Positions 37,640-50,138 of a DNA stretch of 64,000 nt are shown here, one piece after another. The stretch lies in the NCBI GenBank assembly GCA_022113835.1, contig JAILWY010000009.1:9400001-9464000 (forward strand), in the 5' to 3' direction. How positions within the stretch are numbered: the first letter of the stretch is position 1; each line of letters begins with the position of its first letter. Origin of the DNA: Atopsyche davidsoni (Eukaryota; Arthropoda; Insecta; Trichoptera; Hydrobiosidae). A program made the translations under genes and the position numbers. The notes below the pieces were generated by a model, which saw only the letters and a program-made list of their open reading frames with translations, had not been told where the DNA came from and made no database searches.

Positions 37640-37960
37640 AGCGCTGCAGTGGACTTGTCACCAGCAAAGTGCAGCTTTATCGCGTGCAGCGTTTCGTAAA
37701 TTACTCCCGTCATTCTGTAAATCAGTTTGACGTGTCAACGGCAATGGAGCCGTCCACGGAGGGTCCTCTCAAGCCTTGACGCTAATGGTAATGTCGCAAT
37801 AAACACAATTTGTATCCTCATATACTTTTCCCTGCCTCCGCGCGTGATTGGCTCAGCAGACGGCCCTAACGTCCCCGTTTGAGACGTTCGACGTCTGATC
37901 ATATCGTAAAGTGAAGTGAAGCACTTGCCCGCAACGTCGGGAGCTTCATCACGGTGCCGG
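37640..37960. promoter_or_regulatory. GC-richer island, enhancer-like
   Basis: Mixed-composition block of about 320 bp with GATTGGCT (CCAAT box in reverse), ATAAACA (forkhead-type), GCTAATGG and repeated ACGT words (GACGTTCGACGTC). It has no significant open frame. A regulatory role is inferred from composition and motif clustering. Confidence 0.3.
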
Positions 37961-39900
37961 GGAACGGAGAACTTGATTTATTTCCTAATATTTGCCAAAT
38001 AATTTATAAGAACTTGCAAACCTAGCCACGTACTCACACTAAAAATATACTTACATTTTATCAATAAGCTTTTTGAAGAAAAATTCGTTATGGCTGTATT
38101 TGCTCTTGAATTATCAATGCAGTAGCTACATTAAATTTTCACAGAAAATTGTAAATTTACAATAACTTAAAAAATAGCACAGTTATAATAAGAAGTCTCA
38201 CAATGATACACAGAATTTCTTTAAGTGAAATGTCAAATATATTTTATGTGCTTTTGATAATATTTGATAGAGCATTGATAGAAATTTTAATTGAATCTGT
38301 AGAGACTGGATTCCGTCGCTGGCGTCCTTAAGTAGGCGAGTCTCAAGTCCCTCCGGTCTCCACGCTCCCCTCTAACGTCGTCACGCCACGAAGCAATGTC
38401 CTTGTGAAATTGCAAGTCTTCATCCCAGCAAGAGTTTTATGTTCCTATATTACACGTGTCGAGTTCATAATTATACCCTTTTACATGCAAATAACTGGAC
38501 GTGACTTTGTTCGGCCAAGTGTACCGAGTTTGCCAACTACGAAGAAGCTGCGATAAAGTAATTTTTTTTTAAATTTTGGGATTATATAGGATTTTTTTAG
38601 CGAGAGAGTACGAGGCAAAACGTAGAGCATATTTTGCGATATATGAATATATGCATACTGGGTTAAATTTAAATATATATATGTTGTAACTTGGGCTGTA
38701 TTTATATTCCTAAAAATTTTCACGCAGTCATGAAATATTGTGATTTTGAATATAAACGTATATATTCTTTATTTTCCGCAGGATTTTATAAACAAGCAGA
38801 TGTTTGAAACTGATATTTTTGTAAACAATGTGAGTTGTAATTTACGATCAACCTGTAAGTTATTACACACTATTGTAATCGACAGCTTCATCGACAATAA
38901 AGAAATAAAATCGTTTCTCAGACAATCTGCTCGCTAAGGAGCTTGGAGGTCATTTCGTGGGTAGTTTATTACAAGGATTTATCTTACTCGAGGCTTTCGT
39001 ATCGATTGATACAGTTCTGTTTACCTTTAAGAGTTTCGAAAACAAAGCAAAAAATAAGTAGCCAATCACCAATGATTTATGTTTTACGTTTTTTATTTAA
39101 ATGTTGTGTATCACCTGCATTACATAAAACGTTTAAAATAAAAAGGTTAATAAAAATTATAACATCTAGACTTCTTAGATAAAATATGCATTTATAATGG
39201 TACTTAGCTAACTTTATTACCAATTATGTCTTTATGTATACACTTTGTTGTAAATCTTTAGATTATTATGCTTTGTTTACATTTTATTTGATATTTTCTT
39301 ATCGATTTTATATTCAAACTCATCCCACTTGTATTATTTTCTTATATATATATATATAACACTAAAAGACTTTTGTAATAAAAAATAATGTTTTTGCTAC
39401 TCAAAATATATTAAATCTGTATGGCTGTAACGAATTTTATTGCTTTAGGTAACAGTCAGAACTTTTTCATGAATATTTTTATGCATGCCTTTATATAAAT
39501 ATTATGTGAAACAAAAAATGGTTGATTATAATATAAAATATATACGAATAATATTTCATGTATAAAAAAAATATATTTGAACCAGAACTAGTGGTCTAAA
39601 ATAATTTTTTTTTTCTTAAGAAACTAGGGAAATAAAACCTAGTTTCCGTAAATAAGATAACGTTTCATAAAACAATAAGAGTAATTGTTACGATGCTATG
39701 TTGACACGGTACATTCATATAAAAGTAAACAACTTTGCGCATAATATAATGGTATTAAATAACTACACAATTTGTAAATTTAATTGCCAATTAAAATAAA
39801 AATTTAACTGTCATTTTTTTAATGCAAGGAAAGCACAATCTAAAATCAATTAAATATATTTAAAAAAGGATATTGAAGATCTGTTTGCCAGACGGCTGCA

Positions 39901-39922
39901 TTCGGTCCGTTCATGGACCGAA
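39901..39922. repeat. inverted repeat, 8-bp arms, 6-nt loop
   Basis: TTCGGTCC, loop GTTCAT, then GGACCGAA: perfect arms with five G:C pairs. It lies in a small GC-richer patch. It could form a hairpin or bind a dimer. Confidence 0.9.
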
Positions 39923-40104
39923 CAGCGCTCAAGGATAGTAAACTGACATATTGACTGCTTGCTGGAACGTCTTTCTCGATCTACAAAAAAGAGAAATCGT
40001 TTAAAGACAAATTATAATTGATATTAATAACTTGATCGGCGTACGTAGTCATTTTAAAATCATATCACGTTCAGCTAATTCATTTTGCGAAATAACATAC
40101 AATT

Positions 40105-40560
40105 ACAATGGCACCTATAGGGAGAGCGGCAGATATCCCACTCTGCCATAAGTCTTTTGAAACATATTCCTTCGAATGGGTAGTAAATTAACCGCCGTAA
40201 AAGACATTTCCTTTCAGTAATTCCCAGGTTTATCGCAATAATTATACGGAACCGTCGAACGATCGGACCGAGATCACTTCTCTCAGAGTTTGTTGATTAT
40301 TAATTCCGATTAATGTTCGACGCTGTGAGAGGCCGCATAGGCTGATCCCGCGGCGTGGGAGGAAGCGTTAGTCATCTCACCTGCAGCCGTGATGCATGCC
40401 TACATAGGGGCCTGTATCTTAATATAATATTTATACATTTGATGATGTATTCATAGATACTGAGGGGGCTCGATCTCGAGCGCCGTCACCAATGTCATTC
40501 TAAGATCCCAGGCAGCCTAAATGGCAACGGGCGGAAGTTATTGTCCCTCACGGAGAACTT
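40105..40560. promoter_or_regulatory. GC-richer island with clustered homeodomain-type motifs
   Basis: A block that keeps balanced composition for about 300 bp with a second patch at 40460-40560. It includes TTATTAATTCCGATTAATG, AACCGTCGAACGATCGGACCG and a minus-strand CTGCAG|GTGAGA donor-like site near 40383. The donor has no convincing coding frame in front of it. I favour a cis-regulatory block. Confidence 0.3.
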
Positions 40561-42253
40561 AATACAGACATATAGTAGTAGTAATATTGCTCACAGTGCT
40601 CCAGCGATGTTTACCTGTATGTTTTTTAGATTTACTTGAGTCATTAGATGTAATGTTTACAAATTACCACACTCGAGATAATGCTTTGAAAACACGATAA
40701 ATATCCATAATTTAGTAAATATTTATTTATTTGCTGACAGATAGACCTTTTCAGTGTCATGAGAACTGTGTTGTATGTGATTTTGAGGTTTTGCTCCGAT
40801 TTGAAGTTTTAAATAATGTGATCAAATTTCTGTATAAAGAAAAATAGATTTATTATGTTTTGACTAAGTTACGTGCCTAGCTTACAATATTGTTTTACTG
40901 TGTAGTAAATGTGTTTTTATTGTATTTAAACTTTAATCTAATTATATCACAATAATTTCCAACGTTCGAGTTGTTTAAAGCAATAAATCTTATTTATGTA
41001 TTATTACATTGTTATTTTAATATTGATTTTTAGGTACCTAAGATATCTGTAGTTTAAATAAAATATAAAACACAAGGAAACGTTACTTTAAAAATAATTA
41101 TCCAAACCATAACGTTAAGCCAGCAGATGGTTTCAAAGGATTCATGTATGACATGCACATATTCATTTATGATAGGTAATCCATATGGATTTTTATTTCA
41201 TTTTCATATTATGTAGGCAGAGAATAGATACGTAATACTCGGTATGATGAATCCGAGACTTCACGACTGTGGGAGTATTCATACAATTGCGGTCCCTCTT
41301 TATACGATGCTCTTGGCTTAAAAAGCCTATAACGAATGCATTTAAATGATATCAAATGTAATATGTACACTTCAGTGTGGGATATATAAATGTCAGAGGA
41401 ATGTTTCAGTAAAATATCATTGAGATATGAAACTTCTAGGACCGTGGCTTCTTCCATAAATATGAAGCCATCCCGTTATCATATTATTCAAAACTATACT
41501 AAAATATGCATTTATATTGTTTGAAACGAAACTATGTTTGAATAATTTTAATTAAAATATCAGTTGATAACTTGTCGTTTTAGTTCTTGTTTATTGCTTG
41601 CTGCCCTTTATGAACGACCTTTCGGGAGTTATGAAGCAAGCGGATGATTTTTTAACAGATGTTTTAAGATTTACGACAGATTTGTTTTGGTAATGATGAT
41701 TTAGCTGCGCTGAAGCGTAGTGTGAAAGAATCTCTGCATATCAGCATATTGAGTGTCGAAACGTATTCAGAACTTTTAAACTCACATTGACATTTACATG
41801 GCCCACTGATGCGCTTCCGAATTGTGTAAAAATTATAATAATACACCGAAACATACAATTGGAATAGTTTTTAAGGCGATCTATTAAATCGGTCAACCTC
41901 CGGAAGTATATTATATATTTAAATCTGTTTGTTTAATTTTAATGCGTATTTGAATAAATAGGATTACGTTTACTATCAACTGGTTATTTTAAGACGCTAG
42001 CCGCATTTACTTTCGTATCTACCAATGCAAAATATTATTATGGATAATTTTATTAATGAAAATATTGTAGTGCCATCAAAAACGTATTTAAAAATGATCA
42101 CTTGTTTTCTTAAATACTCAAATATTCTTCATTTATAATTTATCAAACATACAGCCGATACTAAATAATTATACTTTTTAAAATATATTATAAGTTTTAA
42201 AATTTAATCAATTTTATCGTTAATTGCACACAAATATAAACATTAATGTATAG

Positions 42254-42291
<38 letters not shown>

Positions 42292-43599
42292 CATAAGCCT
42301 AATATAGAATCCATACCTAAAGTTATAAATCATACATTACGAAAGAGAGTAATAGACACCATAAAGACACCAACGATTTATTTCATAATAGGAGCAAAAC
42401 AAAACGTGTGCATGGTGGAGTCCTGTTAACTAGTCGCTTGTTAATGCATCCTACACAAAACTGATAGTTAAATCTGACACAAAGCATATAATTTTCCATA
42501 TAACGCCTGTCCCTGTCAAGGTAAATGTACAACATATACTAAGTAACATGTAAGTTTATAAGCACCGCGGAAAGAAATATTAATTTACGCCTTTCATTAT
42601 TATCGTGTAGAGATATTCGAAAACGTTGTTGTGGACTCCACTAATATCACAATAAGTATGAGAAAGATATGTTCTCTGGAATCTGAACAATACCCGAGAC
42701 ATGTTGAGCACCGATAACACCGCAAGACAAAGCTTAGGAGCTTTCCGTACGTTTCTCTCTGTATCGTAAGCTGTGGGTTTAAATCATTGTTCACGATACT
42801 ATTTTTAGAGCTTTATAGGTTCAATAACTTATTCATAGATTTTTTAAATACAAGATAACTTTTACAGGTGTTTTACATATTTGGTGTTATCCAAAAAAAA
42901 TATCGGCGTTATTTATAAAGGCTTTAAAGACAACATAACAATGATTTTTATAGCAAACTAACTCTGGTTTGCACAGTGGCTAAAAACACCCTTGATCTCA
43001 ATTTTTTAAAAAAGGTTTGAGTTGTATCACGTCTTATCTCAGATTATTATTCAAAAAATAAATGAATCAATTGAGTTACTTGTCCCAGAGTTTTGGATGA
43101 AGCAGTATTTTTAAAACTATTATTTGACATTTGGAACTAACGGTAAAATTAATTAATATCCTGAAACTAAGCTCCTACCTTTTCATCCGACATAGTAGTG
43201 CTTTTACGACTCCCTCCCTGATCAGTATTAATTGCCGGTTTGATTGATTCGTCGGGAATTTCAATAATACGGACACGTGGAGTATCCTCAGGAATTGGCG
43301 GCTAGTTCAGTATTGGGTTCAGTAAGTTTCCTGGAAATCGTATGTTAATTCAATAGCACTAAAATCGTATAACTAATAAATAATTTGAATTATTCACAAG
43401 AAAATTACTCTCTGAATTTTGATTAAGCTTAAAACAAATGTTACTTCTTTACTGGTTGATGCGTCTTGTGAAATCTAGTTACAAAGACATATATTCATTT
43501 TAGATTGGGAAGATTCGATAACAGAATATGATTAATAGGTTATTTTTAATAGAGAAAGATCTAGATCTAGAGTATTTCAAGCATGACTAACATTATCAT
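40561..43599. other. intron-like AT-rich stretch
   Basis: No convincing gene. The minus-strand frame 41209-41457 (82 codons, ATG start, opening MEEATVLEVSYLNDILLKHS) has a more protein-like composition than most but no recognised family or splice signal. A 34-bp AT run lies at 42256-42289. Confidence 0.5.
42256..42289. repeat. (TA)n microsatellite, 34 bp
   Basis: An uninterrupted TA dinucleotide run of 17 units. Confidence 0.97.
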
Positions 43600-43765
43600 C
43601 GCGAGCAATTAACGGACCAATAGTTCCGGTTGCACTCGCGTTCTAGTCGCCGAGCCGCCTATCGCGACATAATGAACTGTTTATGGCGCGGTAAATATCA
43701 AAACAATAAATTACGAAGGCACGTGAAAGAGTGGCCGCGTGCTGCCGGTTGCTGATACCTTCCTC
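43600..43765. promoter_or_regulatory. GC-richer island with Hox/Caudal-type sites
   Basis: A compact block with CAATTAACGG, CATAATGAAC and TTTATGGCGCGG. TTTATGG is a Caudal/Abd-B-type core and ATTA a homeodomain core. No open frame of note. Function is inferred. Confidence 0.3.
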
Positions 43766-45235
43766 ATTTTAAATAAAAAAATATATTCTATTTAAATTCT
43801 TGTATATGAAACTTTCAAATTATCTTGTTTTAACTTTGTATGTAATAAAAAAAACCTAATTATTGAAATTATCATTACTCTTGAAAGTGTTCGTTTTCTT
43901 CTACTAATTGATTTTTATTATATATATTTGCAGAACGAGTTATGTAACTGTGTATACCAATTCGAATCTGCCACAATATTGTTTTTTTTTTTTTTTTTAA
44001 TAATTCATTTTCAATAAATCTAAGCGATTTGTAAATCAAATTATAGGAATGATGAAATATTTTCTAAACTGATAAATTATGCAGCGCATAATCTTTAAAA
44101 GCAAAAGAATAATTTATACTTTTTCAATAACACTCATAATATTTAGTTTTACCACTTGTTAATATCCAATACCGTATTCAAACTAGCTTTTAACATAAAG
44201 TATGTGCATTGAAACAATCTACTCATCCGATCAAAATCTGAAGAAATACCTTCAACGGCGTATCAGCCCGCGGTGTAACTCCCGCTTAGGGAGCTCGGCA
44301 TAGTGTTACTTATCTCTGAATTGGGAATGCGCTCAGGGCACCCGGTAATGTATTAAGTGTGTTTGTGTGAGGATCGGTGTTAATGCCTTATACAAGTAAA
44401 TCTTTCCATTATGAATAATGCGATAAACGGAAGCTCGCCGAGCTACTGCTCTCTTTTGCCACGGGCGCGTTTCGTATGAAAATATAATTTAAATATTTTC
44501 CGATTCATGTGTGAATGTGTGATAGATGGATTATTTTTATTGACACTTTTATTGTGATACTTTGAAGTGTAAATATGAGCGATATCTATAAAAATATACT
44601 TAAAAAAATGTTTACTCCCTGAAATTTATATTTCAATTTCACCGAATAAATAGTCGACAGCTTAGCGTTTTATTGGTTTCTTAGCTAAGCGTTTAATCGT
44701 CAGCTACGGAAACGATCCTCCTACCTACTTAGGCGAATAAATTATGCAAAAGTCAACCAAGTTAGCCGATTTCTCAATTGATATTTATGTTCATTAGGTT
44801 CAGGTTCGAATGTCTTGTTTCCATTAGCATAATGAGTTAATTACTTCATTGTTACTTTGCAAATCTCGTTGGTTAACAAAACAACATAATAACACCACAC
44901 CGGCTCCGTCAGTGATCGGCCATGTATATTTTTTTACAATATTTGGAAGGTGTGGTGTGAATATTTAATCGATATCCACTGAATATATTTAAGCACGTGT
45001 TGTATTTCTTATTGTTTTTTTTTTTAATTTATCGCTTTCAGCATTTGTCGCTGGAGCTTACGAACGCAATAAAAAGTATATAACAGTTTATTGCGCATTT
45101 TATATTTTATCTACGTGTTGCTGATTAGTTTTGCTTGCATCACATCTAATTATTGATTTAAATATTGTAGACGTGATTTTTCTGTCAGCGTTGGACTGAA
45201 ATAACGACATATCCTCGGGGTTCGTTTCTCATTTG
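43766..45235. other. intron-like stretch with one GC-richer block
   Basis: No gene. It contains a T17 run at 43982-43998 and a GC-richer block at about 44260-44475 with GATAAACGG and TTATGAATAATG homeodomain/Caudal-like words. Confidence 0.5.
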
Positions 45236-45308
45236 CATCAAACCGCGCTGTCAACATCTGTGCCCGACTAATAAATCAAGGCAGTTTTCTCGGTCTTCTA
45301 GAAATTAC

Positions 45309-45521
45309 CTCGGCGGCACTTAAAGCCTCCGAGATCAAAGAAACATCCCGGTCGAGACAGATGTCCGCTTGATCCAGGTTCTGTTTTGAGTAGATTTTAA
45401 TGTCGGAGCGGCCGCGGGCGATGCGGGTCTGCAGCGAGCCCACATTAGCGAGCGCGCCTACGCAATGGCAATCTGCAACCTTCACTGCACACTCCGCCTG
45501 TGCAGGCTGCGCGGGTCCGTG
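45309..45521 (-). CDS. candidate exon, unknown protein
   Basis: On the minus strand this stretch is open for 71 codons in phase 0 and ends at GAG|GTAATT, a fair donor. Codon third positions are strongly G/C rich (for example CTC, ATC, CGC, GAC, CTG, GCC) in a frame reading LANVGSLQTRIARGRSDIKI, then LDQADICLDRDVSLISEAL. That pattern is unusual against the AT-rich background and looks coding. The proposed 5' edge after TACTTAG has a poor pyrimidine tract; an alternative acceptor GTTGCAG lies about 50 nt inside. I do not recognise the protein. Together with 47228-47359 and 48128-48238 it might form a minus-strand gene nested in the agrin-like intron. A conserved non-coding block is the main alternative. 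Confidence 0.3.
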
Positions 45522-45540
45522 CTAAGTATTACACGGAGTG

Positions 45541-47227
45541 TTGTTTAAGATGATTTTAAAATTTAATAGTCTGCTCATTACATTTATATGGTCTGTAGTT
45601 CTATGAAATATGGCCAATCAAGGTTATATACTATCAATGAATAAATACAAAATCACATGAAAACAATTGCATATTTTTTGTACCGATCAAAAAATCTGTT
45701 TTTTTTGTGAATGATTATTAAAATAATATAATCGATTAAGTTCGTTTGGCATTGTTTTTTTCAGCTATGTGGCATTAAAATTAGTAAACCAAAATGCTTA
45801 ATAGCATTTGTAATACCTTTAACGCAACGCCTGAAGTTGTAATATTTAAATCCTAACAAGTAATCTGTAAAAAAAAGGTAAATAAAGTCTTTTATTAAAA
45901 ATCGTTATGTTATTTATTTAAAATAAAATAACGAAACGAAAGAATAAAAACATTTTGAAGTATTCACTTAATATTTTTTTTCACTTATCTTCAATTTAAC
46001 AATCAGTCCGTTCTCGTGTCAAAATACAAAGATAAATACATTAACCGATTTGCATTTCACGTTCTTGCTACGCTCTAGAAATATTGATCGGTCAAATCGT
46101 CGATATAAATGTACGATTAAATTCTATTCAATATTCCTGGTTAACCATGTCAGCTGCAGTAACTGACAAGATCCTGTTTAGCTATAGAACCTCTCATCGG
46201 TAGTAATAAGCTAGATGTACAATTCAAAGTACTGAACACATATGTGTATATTAAAAATAAGCAAAACCATAGATATTTTTGATAAAGTATACATTTAATT
46301 TAAAAATTGTTTTTTGTTTAATTGATTTTTGTTTAATTGATTTTTTTTGAATCTGCCAAATTGCAAAGTAAGTTTATGTAAAAAGTTATAACATAATTTA
46401 GCTTTAATAAAATGTTGATTTATTTATGACCAAAATAACTATATAATAAATTTAAAAATAATCTGGTATCATATTTACATTTAAATAAAATTAAACTAAT
46501 TGTAAAACTACATAATATCAATTATACAAATAGCTGTAAACATAATTAAAAAATTAATTCAATTTGAATTGGCTAATATATTTATTTTTTAATTAAATAT
46601 GTGCCGTATTTAGTTAAATCTGAAAAGAATATTTATTATGTCATGATAATTTTTCAATTTGAACTATTCCGTAATTAAAACACTAACAAAAAACATTTGA
46701 AATATAAATCTCAATTCTTGCCCTTTTAAAGATATAAAAATTAATTTGGCTTTTCACGACAACGTAAATGTAAAAAACCAAAATTAATTATTTCGGTAAT
46801 CCAATAAACGTGTAGTAGCCGTTGAGACTATTTATATATACAACTTTCTGAACGTTTAATATACAAGAAAAGTCTTATGAAATAATATAACTTTCCTATA
46901 AGAAAATGTCAATTAAATAAATCCTTGACGACAATAGAAATATTCTATATGGCAATTTCCCTGAAAGGAAGTAATTTTCAATCAAATAAAGCTTTGATAA
47001 ATGTATCCGTGCAGAACTTGAATTTGCAACCTGTTGCAGATTCGAATGTAACACTAACGAGTACTAACTACATCTCTGTGTGCAGTCTAATATTTATTAT
47101 AATAAGCGCGATTAATTTAAAAAAAGTTTTTATTTTTTAATTCACTGTTTAAACTGTAATTATATGCAATTATCATAAGTAATATTTATTGTACTCAAAG
47201 CCATTAATTTTGATGGAGAAAAAAAGC
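45541..47227. other. gene-free AT-rich stretch
   Basis: AT-rich DNA with a two-copy 15-bp tandem repeat based on TTTTTGTTTAATTGA at about 46311-46340. The + strand frame 46925-47140 (71 codons) has no domain or splice evidence. Confidence 0.5.
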
Positions 47228-47359
47228 TTATCGTGGCGTCACCTCGGCGCTAGCGTAGGAGTGACTTGTTCTCATTCTCGGATCGTGATCCTTCAATAGC
47301 TCCTGATTGCTCACACGCAAGCCAGCAGGCACTGGCTCCGGTTCGGAAGAGTAAATCAT
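47228..47359 (-). CDS. candidate short ORF or exon, unknown protein
   Basis: A 43-codon minus-strand frame from ATG to TAA reads MIYSSEPEPVPAGLRVSNQE, then LLKDHDPRMRTSHSYASAE and VTPR. Codons are balanced (CCG, GAG, GTG, AGC, GCC), unlike nearby DNA. An acceptor-like tract ending CCTATAG lies just upstream at 47375-47376, so it could be an internal or terminal exon; a weak donor GAG|GTGACG precedes the last codons. An overlapping frame is also open for about 40 codons, which weakens the case. Function unknown. Confidence 0.25.
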   Translation of the reverse strand: MIYSSEPEPVPAGLRVSNQELLKDHDPRMRTSHSYASAEVTPR

Positions 47360-48127
47360 GGCTTTGATATATCACTATAGGAAAAATACCAAAAATATAA
47401 CAAATAAATGAATGTTATGCAATACTTTTTATTAGTGATAATATATATTTTATTTATAAAAAATACCGTTTTTTCACAGAATAATTTATTCATAAGCTTT
47501 TTTTATTTGTTATGTTAATGTCCAACAAACGTTTCTGCGATCATAAAATAAAAACCTATAATTTTATTAGTCATTAACATAATGATTTAGCTCTCATCGT
47601 GGAAAGCAAAACCATTGTTATGAACGTTTTAAGAAAATATTGTAATTAACTTAGATCTGTGTTGTTTAGTTCCAATCAAAAAATTATAATTTAACATTCG
47701 TCCTCTATTTCATTATTTAATTATTTGCTGTCTTATTTCTTTTGTGGAAAAAGTCTGTTTGATGATTATAATTTCTTAATAGTTTGAATACAAACTAAAA
47801 CAAAGAACAATCAAACGAAGTCTTAAAAAAACTAAGTTTCAAACTAGTAAAACCAAATCACAAAAAATCAAGCATATATTGAATAAAAAATATATTTTTA
47901 TAATTTACCTTTAATCTATTTAAATACAATATTTAATTTAATACCCAATTTAAAGTCAATGCAACTTAGTAAGCCTGCATGGCAAGACGCAGTGTCCTAG
48001 ACCTTTGGCCGTGTGTCGATAATTGTTTGGAATTCTTTGAGCTTAATCTCGATGCGCTGTCATCGGCGAGCTGAGACGCGACACAAGTTGGTAATCCGGC
48101 GTGAGTGCACTTTTCTGTGGAACTTAC

Positions 48128-48238
48128 CTGTACCTGGGGGAACGTGCTCTCTGAACTTTTAATGATGTGACGAACCGGAGGCAAAAACATCTCGCTAGCC
48201 GGGTGGAAGAGGTGTCGATGTCGAATGTACTGACTTTT
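48128..48238 (-). CDS. candidate 111-nt exon, unknown protein
   Basis: On the minus strand, an AG at 48239-48240 is followed by 37 codons that end exactly at CAG|GTAAGT, a near-perfect donor. The frame reads QYIRHRHLFHPASEMFLPPV, then RHIIKSSESTFPQVQ. The length is a multiple of three and both borders are phase 0. Against it: the tract before the AG is purine/AT-rich, and the frame stays open past the donor. Same strand and spacing as the two other candidates below 48 kb. No family recognised. Confidence 0.3.
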
Positions 48239-48242
48239 CTGG

Positions 48243-49234
48243 GTATATATTTTATCAATTTTTTTTGTTTAATATTTTATTTAATTTTATATTATTTGGA
48301 AAAAATAATTTTACGAGCATTTTGATGTAATGTGTTAAGGATTAAAAAAAAACCAATCAAAATTACTATCCAACTTTTATATGAAAAAATAAGTTTATTT
48401 TGTCAATGCACACGTCAAAAGTAAATAAAACTAGCAAACATGCATGCAAAATTTCTTACCTAGACTTTCCGTGTTGTTTCCCGCTGGCTTTGTTTTAGAC
48501 GCTGATAAATTTTATGGATCCATAGTGCCTATATGATTGAGATGATCTTCCGAAATCTTATCACAACACAAAACGGCTGACAAGTTTCATCGGTAGAGTA
48601 TCCCAGGTGAAACAAGTTTAAGACTTATCTGGAGATACCGAGGCCGACTCGCGCGGTGGTCCTGGTGTTCAGATATGTGTTTTTACTAGACACGCATTTG
48701 TTATTTCACGCAAGAAGTCTCCTTGGGAGACTTGACAGCTTTCAATATAACAAGATAACACTTTTAATATATTATTGGGGCAGTTAGTGCATGCATCAAT
48801 CGATCTACATAAGGAAGATATATAACTTGCCCGGGGTAAAGAAAAATTCAGTATTGGGAACTGAAACCTTCGATTTTAGCTTTTATAGATGATTGCATAT
48901 CATTAATGCAATTAAAAATAAATAATATGTTGAATCTTGCAAATAATAATGATAAATTTTTATTATTCTGAAATTCTATTAAGTTTCCGGATAGTCAGCT
49001 ATCTAGATTGTTACCGTATCATCGTTTGACACATCCAATTAACCTGCGGCGTTACTCATCAGTCTCTCCGTATTATGCCGGGGCGGGCGTAATTCATACG
49101 CATCAAATTTTCAGTACGAACGACAACCGAAGGTGTTAAAATTAATTGGTTTTCCAAAGCTCGCATTGCAAACACAAAAAGCGACTCTTTCAGTTTGGCA
49201 ATTATGTAAAGTTTAAAATGTATCAATCAATCGG
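48243..49234. other. intron-like stretch without a gene
   Basis: AT-rich DNA with a small GC-richer patch near 48630-48665 and another near 49065-49130. Nothing else is supported. Confidence 0.5.
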
Positions 49235-49600
49235 CGCCTTAATTAAGCTCACGTCTCGGGGAGGCTCCGGCGGTAATGACGCGGTGCCCGCCGCCTGGAG
49301 ATGGGTTCATTAGCGCCGCGCGGCTGTCGGGCGGGGATTTAAGCGACGCGCAAGGAGAGCCGACGCAAGTTATGCTAATGCAGCGTAATAATTTGATCAG
49401 TGCATCGGCGAATCGATTACTCCCGTGCACGCACGGCGCTCTCATCCCCGAGGCTCGCCAATACTTGTTTTCTTTTAATTTATGACGATTCAGCCGTATT
49501 ATTGCGCCAAGGCACCGGCGGGCAGTTTCAATTTATGTTTTATTTAATTGGATGCTAATAGCACGGAGATGCTCTATTAATTTATATTTATGATAATTTA
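49235..49600. promoter_or_regulatory. CpG-rich island grading into homeodomain-motif cluster
   Basis: The first 250 bp are CpG-rich and bounded on the left by CCTTAATTAAGC. Inside lie TTATGCTAATGCAG (POU-type) and GAATCGATTAC. The right part holds GGATGCTAATAG and many TTTATG and TTAATT words. Frames on both strands (68-69 codons) are open but mirror each other and lack domains. This is the best-looking enhancer-type block in the window, by inference only. Confidence 0.35.
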
Positions 49601-50138
49601 TAGCGTCTAAAATATAATAACGAAAATATTATGACTTATTTAAGGGTTAAACGTCGTTCGAGTTTTGAATTAATTGCGTGCTGACAACTATTATATTATA
49701 AATATAAAAACTTATTTTTTTAGGTTTAATAATACAATTTGACTACTGAAGTGCTTTGATAAATGGGGAAAGCTCTTTGAGCAAGAAAACTCTCGGCATC
49801 TAAATGGATTTTTATAACCGTTTGGTTTTTATTTGTATTCATATAACGGAGTGCTACAAAATAATTACGTTGAGATTCACAACTTCTTAAATATCACTGT
49901 TGAATAGATTTTTTTTATTAAAATTTATTTCTTAATTGAAGTCAAGTATTTCCATAGTACGTTCATAAAAAGATGCAATCTCATAAAGCAGCGTATATAT
50001 TGACTTAAACACATTTTGAAAACACGTTTTGCAATCAAAGAGTGGATTGAAATTAAATCTCACCATAAAATTATCATTAGTGTGCACTCATTAAGTTTTA
50101 TGGGTCACCTGAATCTGAGTGAACAGACAGTATGTAAA

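Larger units (their letters stand above)
34541..40104. other. intron-like stretch without a convincing gene
   Basis: AT-rich DNA with GC-richer blocks at about 35370-35560, 37640-37960 and 38310-38420. A clean acceptor-like tract (CTTTATTTTCCGCAG) ends at 38781, with a donor-like CCT|GTAAGT near 38852, defining a possible 70-nt exon that I cannot support further. The remainder shows only short AT-rich chance frames. Confidence 0.5.

Noticed and set aside
40370..40440. Minus-strand CTGCAG|GTGAGA donor
   Set aside because: The frame in front of it is short, includes AT-rich upstream sequence and shows no coding bias.
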